A DNA stretch of 64,000 bases from Anoplopoma fimbria (GCF_027596085.1 NC_072453.1:3059448-3123447), one strand, 5' to 3'. Positions 25,671 to 37,450 are shown, numbered from the stretch's first letter. Numbers and translations are program-made. Notes: generated by a model from the letters alone, not told the origin.

Positions 25671-25674
25671 CCTT

Positions 25675-25713
25675 CACACACACACACCTACACACACACA
25701 CACACACACACAA
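25675..25713. repeat. (CA)n microsatellite with one CTA interruption
   Basis: CA repeats interrupted once by CTA. It precedes a CpG-richer stretch. Confidence 0.95.
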
Positions 25714-25714
25714 C

Positions 25715-26010
25715 CCTCGGTCTCAATCCGACGCTCGATTAGCGTTCGATTTTGTGGGTATTTTCAGTTGCGCTGCAGATCTAACCCAAAGAATAACCCA
25801 AATACCTCAACGTCTGCTTCAGGTCCCTGTAAAAACATCGTTAGAGAGGGGAGATGTACGGTGCGGTCGCTGCACTGTGCGCAGACACACACTGTAATTG
25901 GAAGGATCAGTGGAAAGGGGAATCTGAGACGGGCCAGAGCAATTTGGGGGGATGACAAGATATTGTGAGAAAGCTGAAGGGAGGATGGCGGCAGGTGAGA
26001 ATGATTTGTT
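25715..26010. promoter_or_regulatory. CpG-richer block, possible regulatory element or exon edge
   Basis: Contains CCGACGCTCGATTAGCGTTC, TACGGTGCGGTCGCTGC and AGACGGGCC, more CpG than flanking DNA. At 25985-25994 ATGGCGGCAG is followed directly by GTGAGA, a good 5' splice donor, so a short first coding exon is formally possible. There is no TATA box or downstream exon that I can link, so I favour a non-coding element. Confidence 0.3.
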
Positions 26011-26157
26011 GGACTCCCTTCTGCCTTACCTGCACCTTAAGAATGTCAGTACCCTTGCACACATACACAGCCAGAGATCTACGGTGGCCCTGAGGGCAAC
26101 CATTTGTGATTTATTTAAAAAATGAAAACATCAGTATTGGCTTCAAAGCACAGTGCT

Positions 26158-26160
<3 letters not shown>

Positions 26161-26232
<72 letters not shown>
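26161..26232. repeat. Perfect (AC)36 microsatellite
   Basis: Seventy-two uninterrupted bases of AC. Overlapping frames on both strands are low-complexity artefacts. Confidence 0.98.
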
Positions 26233-26234
<2 letters not shown>

Positions 26235-27900
26235 AGGGCCAACGTCTGTTCACAGTAGCTTTCATCCGTCACAGCGACATGGGCGTAGGGATATGTTGAG
26301 ACAAGTAGGATCACCTGCTATAGCTCACCTCATTCTGGCTCCTGCATCCCCTCCTTCCTGTCTCCTCGTCGCCGTGACAACAGACCAAACAGGGCCGTGC
26401 CACACTGCTGCCAAACAAGCTCCAGCTCTATGATATCATGCTAAAGCTGAAAGAGGCTGTTTTCCAAGACGTCCGCAGGATTAAGCATCGTCTCGGTCAC
26501 GTGATGAAAGACTTAAGAATAGTTGTTGACCTCCTTCACCTTTTTAAATACCTGTGAAAATGAATACACAGAAATTGTTGCTTAATTTTATAAGGATTTA
26601 TAAGGGAAAAACCCCTTCAAACAGCAGATATAGCAAAGTACTGCATGTACTATGGACTTGGCTGCATCAAAAGCAAATAAACCGATACCTCATTGTACAT
26701 GGAGCTACACACTGTGATTGCTTTCTTAGGCTAATTATCACGTTTCAACTGTCAAATATTTCACTTTTTGGGGGAGTGTGAGGATCTTTTCTCCCAGCGA
26801 CTAGTGTGCTAGTTTTTCCCTGCCTGCCCGAGCCCTCCCTGTGAACTCTGAGCCACTGTTTGGGGAGATGTAATGGGGTTGATGTTGGCAGGCCATCACA
26901 CGGGATCTCAGAGAGCTCTCTGTCTGCAATCACGGATCCTCCGTCTGTGGTACGCAGCCGGGCTGCTGTAGCTAAAGACATCCTTTATCATGTCCTAGCT
27001 CTGCTCTGTTTTAAACGCTTGAGTCTTGGCATAAGCATGCATCATATGTTTCACCAGTGTTGAAAAAAAGAAGGTACATATACAGCACATATCTTGAAGT
27101 GTTTTACAAAAGAAATGAATCAGTCACTGATTAAGGATAAAAAAAAGAGTTCTCCTCTCTGTATTACCCACTAAATCAACTTGTTTTGTCTAATTCACCT
27201 TCAGTTTGTTTCCAACGTTTCCCAGCGTGCCTTTCATTGCAGAAACTGTGCCAGAGATTTCTCTACATCCATGTAGTCCTACATATGTTTAAAACTTCAA
27301 AAGTTCAGTTTGGAAATTCAGTTCAGTTTGGAAATAAGATGGATAGAGTTTTGTTGTTGCTAGGGCACAGATGATCAGTGACAGGGGTGATACTGAAATA
27401 TCAACACAGTCCCGAGGCAATTTGGGGAAAAGGTCAAAATAAAATCTATTGGTTTTGTGTTCAGGGACACGAATTGCAAGGTTTTTTTTCGTGTCACAAC
27501 TTATTATTCGGATATTATTATTATTATGTCTGTCACTAGCCCCGACTGTTGCTTAGTCACGTGGATGCATTTAATTTATGTCTCCACACAAATAACGCTC
27601 TTCATTGACTTACCATTGGCATTATTTTCATGCTGAGCAACATGAAAAAACAGACAATTCGTGGACACGAACCAATAGATTGCTTTTTGTGACTATTATA
27701 CGAACTTTCATGAGACTGGGCTGGAAATATATAGCATTTATTTTTTGGAATTGGAGCATCATAATGGCTATAAAACCACACCTGTTTCCTCGTTCCTCGA
27801 GCGTTACCACCTTTCAGCTGCTTTTGTCCACAGCTCATTACATGATTTCCAGCCTCACGCATTTTGTCTTTCTTTCTAAACTGTAAAAATATTTTGCCTT
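26235..27900. other. No gene seen
   Basis: Mixed AT-rich DNA. A 15-base direct repeat of AGTTCAGTTTGGAAA lies near 27302-27335. Both strands carry short frames with no domain. No repeat family was recognised. Confidence 0.5.
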
Positions 27901-27904
27901 CCTC

Positions 27905-28387
27905 TTATTTATTTCCTTCTGGCGCCCAGGTCATTGGTTTGTTGCAGTAGTTTAATTGTTTTGATCCTGCCTTAATGTGTCCGATCATCTTCCATCCACG
28001 CAGCTTCACATCGTCACTGTAGCACAGTAGCACCTCAGTACTGACATGGTCTTGCCATTGAACTCCGAGGATTCTTTGTTGACTTTTGTTAAAGAACATA
28101 TCAACTGCACTGTTGTCTCCCTTGTTCATTTCTCATGTCTCACACCCTAACAGCAAGACTGGCACCACCAGCGTTTTATACAGCCTCAGCTTTGTTCTTC
28201 CTTTGATGTTATTGGTGCTCCAGGTCTTCTTCATTCTGACCAACGCACCCATAGTTTTAGAGTGAAAGTCTATTTTAAAGTATGCACACACTCTCTTTGG
28301 TTTTCTGAGCCATCTTGTGTCCAATAAATTGGAATAATGTGCAGTTTCTACGGATAGCATTAATAGATGGTGTGGAGAATGCATCAC
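27905..28387 (-). pseudogene. Decayed LINE reverse transcriptase, C-terminal part
   Basis: On the minus strand one frame runs from 28387 to a TAA at 27905-27907. An in-frame TGA at 28133-28135 follows GCET, where the family has Trp (GCETW), so a TGG-to-TGA change is likely. The first part has WSTNNIKGRTKLRLYKTLVV and then PVLLLGCET, the region following the catalytic palm in non-LTR retrotransposon polymerases. The second part has RILGVQWQDHVSTEVLL, LRGWKMIGHIK and MTWAPEGNK. These match the C-terminal tail of fish and invertebrate endonuclease/reverse-transcriptase proteins, which normally go on to a GRP-rich end that is missing here. The catalytic motif lies upstream and is absent, so this is a dead fragment. 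Clade not assigned. Confidence 0.88.
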
Positions 28388-28639
28388 TCGGCTTTAATTC
28401 TACGTCCCTTTTGTCAAACCCTTTCATGTTGTGTGTTTAGTTAACCCCGTCCACCCTGTCAGTGGGATCAGGAGCACGTCTTGGCCAAGAATTATTCATT
28501 ATTTTATAACCATTGCTTACAGAGTAGCTTTTTAGTTCAGAGTAAAATCACTTACCTGTTTAGAATATCTTCAGATATGTGTCAGGTTGCAATACCTATC
28601 CAAAATGGAAGTGGAGTGTTTTTGAAATGAAACCATTAA

Positions 28640-28770
28640 AATGCTTAGAGAGCGTGAGTGCCAAAGGGCCGCACAGCAACTCCTATTCATGAGTCCGGTC
28701 CGGGAGGGCCCATTGATAAAAAGCAGGCCGCATCGGAGCGGGAGCGAGTGGAAGTGGATGAAAGGGAAAC
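28640..28770. promoter_or_regulatory. Candidate conserved non-coding element
   Basis: GC-richer island with CTATTCATGAG, GGTCCGGGAGGGCCCATTGA, TAAAAAGCAGG and CGCATCGG. It is sharply different from adjoining AT-rich DNA and has no repeat resemblance. The 89-codon plus frame across it has no domain. A regulatory role is inferred from composition and motif look only. Confidence 0.4.
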
Positions 28771-28774
28771 GATG

Positions 28775-29980
28775 AGGTCACTGAAAAAGTTTAAAGCACA
28801 TTTGTGGATTTTCCAAAACAATTTATATCCATTTAGAATAACCCAAGTCAAATTTCCCAAAGGTCTTCATCTTGCTCCGATTGACAATACATACATGAAG
28901 TACACTCATTCAATCTATAAGGACTAAAGTTAGCATGTATAATAATGATTTGACTTTAAGGTAGCAATGCGCCACCCCCAAATAAAGAATAAACTGTGCA
29001 GGGCCTGAACACCTATTTAATGTATATTTTATTTTTTGTCCAGAATACAGACGCCAAGAGGTCCAGGTAGCCCTGAAACACATCCATTAAAACACTGTGT
29101 GTTATTCCAATCCCTCACTGCCTGAAGTTGGACAGCATCAACATCCACAGAAAAACAATAACAAGCCTGGAAATTAAACAAACTAGCAAAACTTTTATTG
29201 CACGCTAACGTTTTGATATTACCTCTCCCACAGAAAAGCAGCCTATTCAACTGTGGCTCCCGGCTGACTCCTGAGTTACACTCCGTGTGCGTCTGTGTGT
29301 GCGTTGTGCCCTACATGGTGAAAAGCAGGACTGTTGATCTTGGTGTAGGATGCCAAACAGTTCTATAAAGGGACTTTTGAGGGTCTTACTGGGCACTGTG
29401 CCCGTCCGTCTGTACCCTTGGGATGCCATATATTGTGTGTTTTTGTGTGTGTGTGTGTGCCCTTGGGATGGCTTAGCACGAGGGCAACAGGAGAGGTTGG
29501 AGACCACTCTGAATTAATGATACAGTGATGCTTTTATTTAGTCTAATATTTTTACACGTACTTTCTGCCTGTTTGACTGCCTTTACCAACAATAATGGTG
29601 AGAAATTCAAAGAGTAACAATTTTTGACAAAGATTTAATGAATGTGTTTGCCAAAAGTAATTACGTTGTTTTCTAAGTATCCAATTAAGGACAAATTATG
29701 ACCTTTTTAAATCAGTTGCCTTTTTACACATCCAGCAGAAAGAAAGGACAACTCCATTCATTTGGAGTCATGTTTCCGCCTGCCCATTCTCTTCCCCAAG
29801 ATGCGAAATACGGTAGCTCGGTGAGTGACCCTATGTTTCAAATTATGATGCGCTACGTGGCTATAGTTATGGTGGGAGTAAAGGAGGAAGTCAGGTGATG
29901 TAGTATTAAGAGTGATAAAGTCTGCAAAAGGAGGAAGTCTGGGTGGATAGATGGGTCAAAAAGCAGAGGGCATTCAACCA
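28775..29980. other. No gene seen
   Basis: AT-rich, with short GT runs near 29438-29459. Minus-strand frames at 29029-29250 and 29247-29507 have no recognisable domain. Confidence 0.5.
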
Positions 29981-29984
29981 GGAA

Positions 29985-30140
29985 ACAGGTGTTTGTGTCC
30001 GGTGTGAAACCAAAAGAAAACATGGAACTTGTTATGTGCTTAATTTATGCAACGTTATGTAGGTTAAGTAATGTTACATAAGTAATTTAACTTGCGTCAT
30101 ATATGTAATGTAGCTAACTTAACTACGTAAAAAACAAGCT
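29985..30140 (+). repeat. Dispersed repeat family B, fragment
   Basis: GTTTGTGTCCGGTGTGAAAC followed by CAAAAG, then alternating TAAGTTA-type words. It matches the CATGTGAAAC core region of the copy at 5240-5640 and, in reverse, those at 21990 and 34980. Confidence 0.4.
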
Positions 30141-30499
30141 GGGGTGAACATTTGTTGTTCCTGGCAACCTGACAAATGTCTTCTTGCTCTGCTTTGGTCT
30201 CCATCGGCTCCACAGATATATTGCTGTTTTTTTAGCTCGCTAAATTTATTGGTTTCTGATAGATTTTTTTTCATTCCCTTTAAGCTCCAACAACAGCTAC
30301 CATGTGAACGGTAAAAGGTGTAACGCTTAAAATAGCTATTATTTTATGGTAGGGAGAAATGGAGAAAGTAGACAAAATATAAAGAACAAAAAGTTTCAGA
30401 AGTCAATTTATAGAACTATCCAGACAAGACAAGTCTAAAAGAGTGAGGCGCAGTAAAAAACAAGATTCCAATATCTCAGACCCATGCACTTCAGCCCCA

Positions 30500-30935
30500 C
30501 ACTAAGCTGTTGCCAGGCTAATGAACTTGTGAACCAAGGGGCTTCAGTAACTCCCCAAACAAGGCGGTGATTGAGCGGAACTGACGGTGACGTGCTTCAC
30601 CTTCACTTAGCCTAACGGACACTTGACTGAGTCCCAGGAGGCGATTCCGAGGAAGGGGGTCAGTGTTTACCCGGTGTTTGCGCGTCACTCCACACGGCTC
30701 CTGCAGGTTCACCCCTCACTCTTAACTCCCAGAATGGCCCTCTAAGCCAAACAGCTGAGGCCTACAGCTCTGGTTGTTGATGTTTACTCTGCTAGGACCC
30801 TGCCTGCCTCCCATCCATGGCAACGCAGATACCGTTTTGGAGATTGGGGGAAAAATATTTTCCCAAGCAGGCTGACTCGGGGCAAAATAAACACCTCAGT
30901 TTAAGGGGTGCACACGGCATCGAAAGAATCCCACC
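30500..30935. promoter_or_regulatory. Candidate conserved non-coding block with RFX-like site
   Basis: Includes CCATCCATGGCAACGC, close to an RFX X-box half (CATGGCAAC), at about 30811-30826. GGGGGAAAAATATTTTCCC is a near-perfect palindrome at about 30846-30864. Also present are TGATTGAGCGG and GTGACGTGC. Unique-looking sequence with no convincing frame; a 64-codon minus-strand frame is featureless. Confidence 0.35.
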
Positions 30936-31456
30936 TCAGTCAAGGAAAATGGCCATGAGAGAATGATGCAAAGAAAATGAGGGAAGGCGAAGAAGAAAAT
31001 AAAATGGATAGAAACATCTGAAACAGTATTATTATAATAATGCCAATTTGAATTTGCCAGCATCAGTTTGAGATACCAGTAAGCATGGCTATTTTCAGAT
31101 CAAAAGGGAATTTAAACTGGGCAAATTAGTTGGAAAGTATCATTAGATTAGCCCTAAATATTCTCTATATGATAATTAGAACATGACATATAACATTAAA
31201 TCAGTGGTTTAAGCTAAAACATCCCTTCAGAGTAGTCTTCAGTGTAATTTGTTATAAGGGAAAGGATATTTCCCATTGAACCCACTAGGGTCATGTCAAC
31301 TGTGTTACTCGTGATTTTGCCTTACTCTTGGTAACTTCTTTGATGGGTAGCATAGTTGACCTATTTTAGCCAATAATTTAAATTGTTGTCCTAGCATGGC
31401 TAACAGTATGTTATCTTTAGTATCAGGTAAACCTTAAAGTATGAATGTATATTTGA

Positions 31457-31480
31457 ATTATTATTATTATTATTATTATA
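31457..31480. repeat. (ATT)n microsatellite
   Basis: About eight ATT units. Surrounding DNA at 30965-31825 is AT-rich with no gene signal. Confidence 0.9.
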
Positions 31481-31829
31481 AACTATTTGTAAACCATAAC
31501 AATGTGCCCACCATAGTCAACAGTCTATTAATAACCTCAATCCCAATACACTATTAGAGATAAAAATGTCTCTAATCAGAATTTATTCAAAATGGCTCCA
31601 AATAAAATAAATTACTTCCTGTAATAGTGGTCACATGGTTTTGGAACAACTTTGTTAGTAACATAGTTGACATAACTGTTTATGGACATTAAGTATTTAG
31701 AATTTTTAGATGATTAACAAATACATTATGGTTTTTAATTATATGTAAGGCCAAGACCCAGTCAACTAAAAAATTAAATTGCAAAAACTGTACATTTACG
31801 AACATAATGACAATTTCCACCTGAGCAGG

Positions 31830-32095
31830 TGGAGAATAATTTGCTAAGATACATACCGCTCTCAAGTTCTGTGCATTAAGTATTAGCTTAGCATAAAGAC
31901 TGGAAGCGAACAGAAGCAAAAACAGATTGCCAATTCAGTTAGTTAAAAAACTGACCAATCAAAACGCCTTTAAAAACAACCATTTGTGCTTTTAGAGGAC
32001 ATAATGAGGTGTATTATGTAGCAAACTGGCTAGCTGTTTCCTACTGCTCCCATTCCTTAATGCTAAGCTACTGCATTGCCCTGATTTGGTCAAAG
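31830..32095. mobile_element. Fold-back repeat, copy 3 (degenerate)
   Basis: The left half holds ATTAGCTTAGCATAAAGACT followed by GGAAGCGAAC. The right half holds GGCTAGCTGTTTCCTACTGC and CCTTAATGCTAAGCTA in inverse order. Same family as 8590-9170, 23640-23865 and 48461-49886, with more substitutions. Confidence 0.6.
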
Positions 32096-32099
32096 AAAG

Positions 32100-32680
32100 A
32101 AATTGGTTAAATCGTTTGTTACATTCTTGCATCATATTTTCACACAGTTTGAAATGTCTGCTGTAAAAGGATAACTGCTTGAGCTGTAAGTGGAGTATGC
32201 TAAGGACCTGAAGCAATTTCCCAGTCTAGTTAGCGCAGGAAGCTTCCTTTATTTTTTTAGCATCTTAAATCGGAAAAACAAAGTACGAAAAAAGTCCGGT
32301 GAGTCCTGTAGGATTCAAACTTGAGAGTGAATGATAAAGGCTGGGAACGGGTCACAAAGCAAACAGCCCAGGGGTTGAGGTTGCAGGTTCAAAGGCATTA
32401 ATCACAGCTGTCCAGCTAATGGCGACAGCAGCACTCGAGGCCAGGTTTGATCAGCAGAATCGCATGTGACTGTTGTCCCAGGGAAGTTGTCTCCCTCAAT
32501 AACAAGCGTTAAAATGGGCTCTGTCTCCCACACACTGACACTTTCATTGAGGAAGGCCTTTGCTGTGTAAGCCACAGTGTAATTTTTCTTTAAAGATTTA
32601 GAACAAACACTTGTAACTAATTCGGTCTTCTTAACATAGTTTTGACCATAATATTCTTTCAAATGTGATGCGCTTATGTC
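32100..32680. other. No gene seen
   Basis: AT-rich sequence with no independent coding signal. The minus-strand frame that runs through 32402-32953 is kept open mainly by the minisatellite to its right. Confidence 0.5.
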
Positions 32681-32685
32681 AGATG

Positions 32686-33215
32686 AAGTGCTCCCTTCGA
32701 GAAGAGAGAATGTGTTGAAATGCCCTTTAGGGTGGTCTACCAGTAGAGAAAATGTGATAAAGTACCCTCTAAGGTGGCCTTCCAATAGAGAAAACTTTAC
32801 AAAGTTTCCTCTAGGATGGCCTTTCAGTAGAGAAAACTTGACAAAGTCCCCTGTAGCTTGGCCTTCAAGCAGATAGTGCCCTCTAGGGTGAACTTCCAGT
32901 AGATGAAATGTGATAGAGTGTACTCTAGGGTCATATTCCAGTAGAGAAAACATAGTGGCCTTACATTAGTGATGTCATGATTAAGTGCCCTCTAGGATGG
33001 CGTTCTAGTAGAGAAAACTTGATAATTTGCCCTCTGGGTGGCCTTCCAGTAGAGAAAACGTGATAAGTGCCCTCTAGGGTGGCCTTCCTAATAAGAAAAC
33101 ATGATAAAGTGTCCACTAGGGTCCCATTCAGAGGAGAAAACATGATGAAGTACCCTTTAAGGTGTTCTGAAAATGGAGAAAACATAAAGCGTGCCATATA
33201 GGCTGCCCTACATTC
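32686..33215. repeat. Minisatellite, about 42-base unit, roughly 12 degenerate copies
   Basis: Successive copies of a unit approximating AAGTGCCCTCTAGGGTGGCC followed by TTCCAGTAGAGAAAACATGA and one or two more bases. Copies are recognisable at about 32719, 32760, 32802, 32874, 32915, 32983, 33025, 33066, 33108 and 33150, with a partial first copy and a spacer near 32950-32975. Because the unit is close to 42 bases (14 codons), long minus-strand frames (183 and 124 codons) appear with a periodic LLEGHPRG-type peptide. I regard these as by-products, not genes. I recognise similar arrays in other fish genomes. Confidence 0.9.
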
Positions 33216-33219
33216 TAAA

Positions 33220-34550
33220 AAAACTTTTTTTTCAATCATTGCCCCTGAGTCCGCTTGAACTACTTGTGACATATTTCTCATTGTCATTTGAGTCATTGTT
33301 ATTATTAAATTTATCATTATAGCCACCTTAACCAATCCCTATGAATGCATAAACACAACCTTGCTTTAGTCACTAGGAGCCGCAGTTCAAGGAACAACAT
33401 TAAGCCCTCTCAAAGCTTTACCCTGGGTAATCAAAAAGAGAAATATTACATTTTCACTTCGTCTTGGCGGTCTTTCTCCCTAACTTACTTTTGTCATGAG
33501 GTCGCTAAGATCTTAAACAGGGGTCCTTTATCTGATTAAGTCCTTTTCCCTTTCCGTTGGCTGTAATACCATGTCTGCGTGGTGTCTGCGACCTTCCTCT
33601 GGCCCTCTCAGCTCAGGTGTTACCCCAGTCTGCCAACCTTTTTATAGCCCATTGAAATTCTGCCTCTCTTCTTGACCATGTAGGTCATTTCATCCATGGC
33701 ATTTTCAGAAAAAGGTATTTTGGGTAAATAATATTTTCAGTCTCCCTCCTTTTCCGCCTCTCCACTTGAGTAGTTTGAAACCCTCAATCCAAAAACAATT
33801 GGCCGGCGTGACAAAAGCAGGAGGAGGGGAAATGAAAGAAAATAAATTGAGGGTGGAAAGATAACATACTTCTGCAGACGTGGAGGTGGGGAGAAGATCA
33901 GCGAAGGTTTATAATGGCAAGAATAAATCATGCTGTGCTTGTTCGTGTCAGCGGGCTGTTTAAGTTCTGTTTAAGGTCTCTTTATATAAAGCTTGAAGAA
34001 AAGTCTGCGTTCGTCCTGACTCTGTCAGTGACTGAAGTGTGATTGAGGGTGAAAGGGAGGTGTTGGGTTGCAGGTACAACATTGCAGCTAATTTAATAGA
34101 GAATAATAATGTTATCATACAAAAATAAGAAGCTCAAACTGTGCGGTAGGCTCTGACAAATGGCAGTGACAAATGTTCACAAAACAAAGGCAGTTGGCGA
34201 TGACAAGACGACTTAGACCCTAAGAGGATGGTTTTCATCTTTATGCTTCACTCAGTTGCAGACATTTCAAGCTATTCTTTGCTTTAAACCCCGTCCCAGT
34301 TCATTGTGGATCCAGACTCAATACTTGGAAATGTGAGGCTTTCTTTCTTCTCTGTGGCAGCAAAAACGAAACGCTGAGAAAGGTTGCTGTTCAAAAAGTT
34401 AGCATTTCTTAATTTATACTCATGTAAAAGTTAACAGAGTAACAGTAACTTGTGCAAACTGAAGTTATTGGTCAGCAAACACCATTGGAGTCAGTGAAAG
34501 AGTGGTAAAAGCAAGTATGTTTGTGGAAACTGAAAGCTATATTTTAACAA
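33220..34550. other. No gene seen
   Basis: Mixed sequence. A purine/pyrimidine-skewed patch lies at 33730-33870. No coding domain was found. Confidence 0.5.
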
Positions 34551-34554
34551 CTGC

Positions 34555-34770
34555 CAAGATCAGCATGCTAACTTACTGTCCATGACAATGATAACATGCT
34601 GAATGGTAGCATGGTAACCAATTCTAATTAGCACTCATCACAAATTGCAGCTGAGGATGATTGGAATGTCATTGTTTTATGATCAAATACCTGCAAAACT
34701 AAAGTATTGGACACATTTAAAAGTGTAATTGACTATGGTGCCCTCAAAGAAAAGTCAGGGGGAGGGTATG
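34555..34770 (+). repeat. Dispersed repeat family C (TTAGCACT-type), copy 1
   Basis: Holds CAGCATGCTAAC, TCTAATTAGCACTCATCACA, AATTGCAGCTGAGGATGATT, GGAATGTCATTG, CTAAAGTATTGGACA and GAAAAGTCAGGGGG in that order. This is the layout of an interspersed repeat I know as very common in percomorph genomes. The class was not resolved from this copy. Confidence 0.7.
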
Positions 34771-34979
34771 AAACAAAAAAAAGTTTCTGTTAAACAACAT
34801 TATGTTTACATTCTAGGCCTTTCCTAATTTGCTCATCTTTTTCTGTTGAATCATTTAGAAATTAAAGAAAAAGTTCTGCAACACTTGCATTCCATACAGG
34901 TATTTCCTATGAACAGCCCAGTCTTCAGGAAAAAATGTTGTCATTGCATGTTAATGCAAACCAGGGGATACACTGAATG

Positions 34980-35420
34980 TACATATTTCTATGTTTCATA
35001 TCTGCTTTGTATCAGGCTTGTAGACATGCACAATGCCATGTGGTTAACGTTATAGAACGATTGTTAAGGTTTAAGAAACAAAGCTACTCCGTTAAGGTTA
35101 GGAAAAACATCAGGGTTTGTTTAAAAAAAACAATGTCACAAATTAACCTAATAATGCAATGTTACAACGTAACCTAACAAAATGAAGTGTATGAATAAAT
35201 CACAATCGCCCTTAGTAGACTTTCTTGCGTAACATTTAATAATAAGTGTGACAATGTAGCAAAACAAGCGTAAACTCAGCATTTACTTTTGGTTTCACAT
35301 GGAACACAAACAGCAGCTTCTCATTTGTCCTTTATTTGGACGGTCCTACTTGTTATACCCGTTATTGTACCATCTAACTTTCAACAAAGCCTGCTCAATA
35401 TGCTATGTCAATTGCTCTTA
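34980..35420 (-). repeat. Dispersed repeat family B, copy 3
   Basis: Aligns with 21990-22330: CCCTTAGTAGACTTTCTTG, TTTGGTTTCACATGG, AACTTTCA and CTCAATATGCTATGTCA. A GTTAAGG/AACCTAA-rich upstream part is also typical of the family. Confidence 0.55.
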
Positions 35421-35424
35421 TCAG

Positions 35425-35980
35425 ATGCTGCCCAAAAAAAGTAGTTTTACTACGGATGCATTAAAACAGTAGGACCAATCGAGAAAGAATTTATCAGTGT
35501 TGTTGCCAAATAGTCATCATGGTCACATTGAACTTTGACACTGCAGGCATCCGGAGGAGAAGTAAAAAACACTTAAACAGTATTGCTATACATTTAGTGC
35601 AGGGACACCCATTTTAACCCAATCTGAAAGGTTTTTTTCTTCACTGAAAATTAGAGAATCGTTCAAAAGGGTTAATTTTATGAGAGGAATTTTGTGAAAT
35701 ATGTTACATTTATAGAAAATACATGAAATAAACGCACTTCAAGATCTGTAGGGATAAGCGGAAGTTATTCTTCATTGTGAGCAACCTTCTTAATATTCTT
35801 CAGCTATTCATTTTTAAGGTCTCATATTAAAGGGTCAGTTCACCCCAATAACAAAAAAAAAAAAATACCATGTGTCAAGTGGTGCTGACTTTTTTTTATG
35901 TTACCATGTCTCTTTATCTTCGTATGTTTGTGTACAACAGCTGATGTAGTGATGAATCATTGTTTTGGACCACTGGTTGC
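35425..35980. other. No gene seen
   Basis: AT-rich, with an A13 run near 35855. No coding or repeat signal was recognised. Confidence 0.5.
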
Positions 35981-35985
35981 AGCAA

Positions 35986-36024
35986 CCCCCCCCCCCCCAC
36001 ACACACACACACACACACACACAC
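35986..36024. repeat. C13 run joined to (AC)n
   Basis: Thirteen C residues (35986-35998) run directly into thirteen AC units. Confidence 0.95.
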
Positions 36025-36334
36025 TCATAGCGAGTCTGTCTCTGTCCCCTGCTGACGCCACACACACTCTACCCTGGTATACTCTATACTGGTGTCCCTC
36101 CTCCGTAGAAATTGCCATGAAACAGCAGGTCATTTTTTATTACCTTCTGCTAACAAGCCAAAAACCTCGGGCTGCTCCGCCGACCATTTGGAAGGTAAAA
36201 AACAGCCCATGATTAATGATCGCTGTGACATGTCTGAGTGAACCAAATGGTGTGTGCATGTAAACGCTCCCTTGCCATACGCCTTCACCCTCACACTTAT
36301 TGTAATCATTACAGGGAAAAAAAAAAAATTAGAG

Positions 36335-36440
36335 GGGGAACTGTAATGGGTTAATTACACCACAATCGGCGGGTGTAGAAATGCAGGCCTTTTTAATTAT
36401 CTCCCTCCATCATTCGACACATTTCTATTATTTTCCTTCT
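36335..36440. promoter_or_regulatory. Candidate conserved non-coding element
   Basis: GGGTTAATTACACCACAATC, GGCGGGTGTAGAAATGCAGG and CCTTTTTAATTATC form a motif-dense core with two homeodomain-type sites flanking a GC-rich centre. No frame fits. The enhancer role is inferred. Confidence 0.4.
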
Positions 36441-36444
36441 TTTT

Positions 36445-37445
36445 CTGCTCTCTGCTTTGACTGAGGTTCAGCGCCGTCAAGGCAAATAGGGGGATAATTG
36501 GGTTCATCCATCTCTCTCGTTCGCTCTAAGCCCCCTGCCAGCTCTCCAACTCCGCCTCCTAAAATGTGTTTTAACTCCCTCTGTCTGTATCTAAATGCCT
36601 CCTTAACTCTTTCGCTGTTCCAGTCCTCTCCCCCCTACCACCTCACGCTCTTCAAAGCATTATTTGACTGCTAATACAGGTCCATTTGATGCCATATCTG
36701 GATGTGTGTTGTGGATTTGAATCGTTGTCACTTTAAATCCTGATTAGGTCAGGTGGAACTGAGGCGGGACAAGTATGATGAGTGACAGGCTGAGCCACCT
36801 AAAAGTTGTGCCATCTTATTTGGCAAGCTTTGTCTAGTGCTCTATAAGGGAATATATTTCTCCTTGTAATTCTAACAATTTTAATAATTGTCTTTCTGAA
36901 GAGGAAAAAAAATGTCAATACAACATAATTAATATCAGGACCATGGACAGGTCAATGTCCAGTTTCACCAGCAATTTGCAATCATGTGACGAAAGCTATT
37001 AATGCTAATTTCCAGTTTCTCCAATATTTCCAAGAGTTTACAGTTAAAGTACTTTATTTTCAAAGTTGACAAAACTAAACCAATCCAATTACTAAACTCA
37101 TGCAAACTAACCCAAGGTTAAATTGGTGCGCAGTCTAGGCTGGCTATCTGCACAGTTAGCTGCCAACAAAAGGAATGTTCTTTCATGATCAATTCATTTT
37201 ATGTTTGGTAGGAGGCAGGTTTAAATTATAATCAGTGCATTCTTTAAACAAAACCTGTTACCACTAGCCTGCTTTTTTACTGCTATGCATTGCAAACTAA
37301 CACACACACATTTTACGAGTTATATATTTGTAATTGAGTCTAAAAAAACTCACAGAAACTCCAAGAGTGATTGATTGTTCTGGGAACTCTCAATCTAAAG
37401 ACATATCTGACATGCGTCTCTATTTCTTTTAGTTTTATCTCTGTT
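36445..37445. other. No gene seen
   Basis: C/T-rich plus strand at 36480-36660, then AT-rich DNA. No domain or repeat family was recognised. Confidence 0.5.
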
Positions 37446-37450
37446 TCTTC

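Noticed and set aside
32402..32953. 183-codon minus-strand frame with periodic LLEGHPRG-like peptide
   Set aside because: The periodicity is explained by the DNA minisatellite with a unit near 42 bases.
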